A stretch of 7,179 nt of DNA from Candidatus Altimarinota bacterium (GTDB lineage Bacteria; Patescibacteriota; Gracilibacteria; CAIRYL01), in assembly GCA_027053135.1 (NCBI GenBank), contig JALUEA010000123.1:1-7179 (forward strand). The letters are read 5' to 3'. Below, piece by piece: positions 6,836 through 7,179 of this stretch. The notes below the pieces were generated by a model, which saw nothing but the letters and a program-made list of their open reading frames with translations, was not told where the DNA came from and searched no databases. Positions within the stretch are counted from its first letter, which is position 1. The number at the start of each line of letters is the position of its first letter. The position numbers were made by a program, and so were the translations under genes.

Positions 6836-7179
6836 TTATTTTTTATATTTCATTTGATATGCTGTTTTTTGTGCTAAATTCCATAATTCAATAAATCCAG
6901 CTGATGCGTTTTGATTAAAATGAGCAGATTTATTAAATGTTGCAAGATTTTCATCGAATAATGAATGTGGAGAAGTGAGAGCAACTATTTCACATTTTCC
7001 TTTATATAATCGAACGGTTACTTCTCCAGTTACTTTAAGGTTTTGTTCTTTTGTAAATGCTCGAATATTATCCATTACTGGATCAAAATATTTTGCAGCA
7101 TAACAAAGGTATGCCCATTTTGTATCAATAGCAATTTTAAATTCATTTTCTTCTCGTGTAGAAACAAGTTGTTCTAAAT
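6836..7179 (-). CDS. argG: Argininosuccinate synthase, C-terminal part only (5' end outside the window)
   Basis: ArgG joins citrulline and aspartate at the cost of ATP to make argininosuccinate, the substrate of the next gene product. Only about 114 C-terminal residues of some 400 are visible. The frame is open to the window edge, so the Met at 7075 is internal. Visible family features are STREENEFK, KWAYLCYAAKYFDPVMD (the region leading into the C-terminal oligomerisation arm), VTGEVTVRLYKGKCEIV, SLFDENLATF and AGFIELWNL. The catalytic ATP-binding N-terminal domain is outside the window and cannot be checked. argH follows after 18 bp on the same strand, the common argGH arrangement. The assignment rests on the C-terminal pattern together with this neighbour. 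Confidence 0.88.
   Translation of the reverse strand, partial: LEQLVSTREENEFKIAIDTKWAYLCYAAKYFDPVMDNIRAFTKEQNLKVTGEVTVRLYKGKCEIVALTSPHSLFDENLATFNKSAHFNQNASAGFIELWNLAQKTAYQMKYKK

Noticed and set aside
1..7179. UGA recoded as glycine, as in some candidate phyla
   Set aside because: Seven genes run to family-typical lengths with no internal UGA and use normal glycine codons, so the standard code suffices.

Overview
This is a compact, AT-rich (by eye roughly 30% GC) bacterial segment. It holds six chromosomal-type genes plus a truncated one at each edge class: seven CDS in all, of which the first and last are cut by the window. No mobile element, CRISPR, tRNA or rRNA is visible. The standard code fits: all genes run to family-typical lengths without internal UGA, and the seven visible stops are six TAA and one TAG. 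None of the five complete starts has a well-placed Shine-Dalgarno motif. The style (low GC, overlapping gene ends, no SD, Bacteroidota-like ArgH, one SLH repeat) suggests an uncultivated lineage, perhaps of the Patescibacteria/CPR type or a Bacteroidota-related low-GC group. That placement is inference only.

Layout. Positions 1-2321 (+) hold the 3' part of an EamA/DMT transporter gene, followed 32 bp later by a GNAT-plus-ATP-grasp fusion protein related to N-acetylglutaminylglutamine synthetase (Ngg). Its ATP-grasp half resembles cyanophycin synthetase but has lost recognisable nucleotide-binding features. leuA (2-isopropylmalate synthase, 2318-3862, -) converges on it, and the two stop codons share TTAA. 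A 151-bp divergent intergenic region (3863-4013) separates leuA from a small + strand gene. That gene (4014-4673) encodes an unrecognised, possibly degenerate amidase-like N-terminal domain and one C-terminal SLH repeat. The segment 4668-7179 (-) carries, in transcription order, argG (3' end only), argH and an arginase-family hydrolase.

How the genes fit together. ArgG and ArgH turn citrulline and aspartate into arginine and fumarate. An arginase directly downstream would return arginine to ornithine plus urea, so the block could be one arm of a urea-type cycle rather than a simple biosynthetic operon. LeuA commits 2-oxoisovalerate to leucine. The EamA protein and the Ngg-like ligase may form an amide/dipeptide synthesis-and-export pair, but this rests only on adjacency.

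The points most worth a second look are: the divergent Ngg-like fusion, the SLH protein without an export signal, a 27-bp perfect palindrome inside the arginase gene, the arginase position next to argGH, and the repeat-rich leuA leader region.
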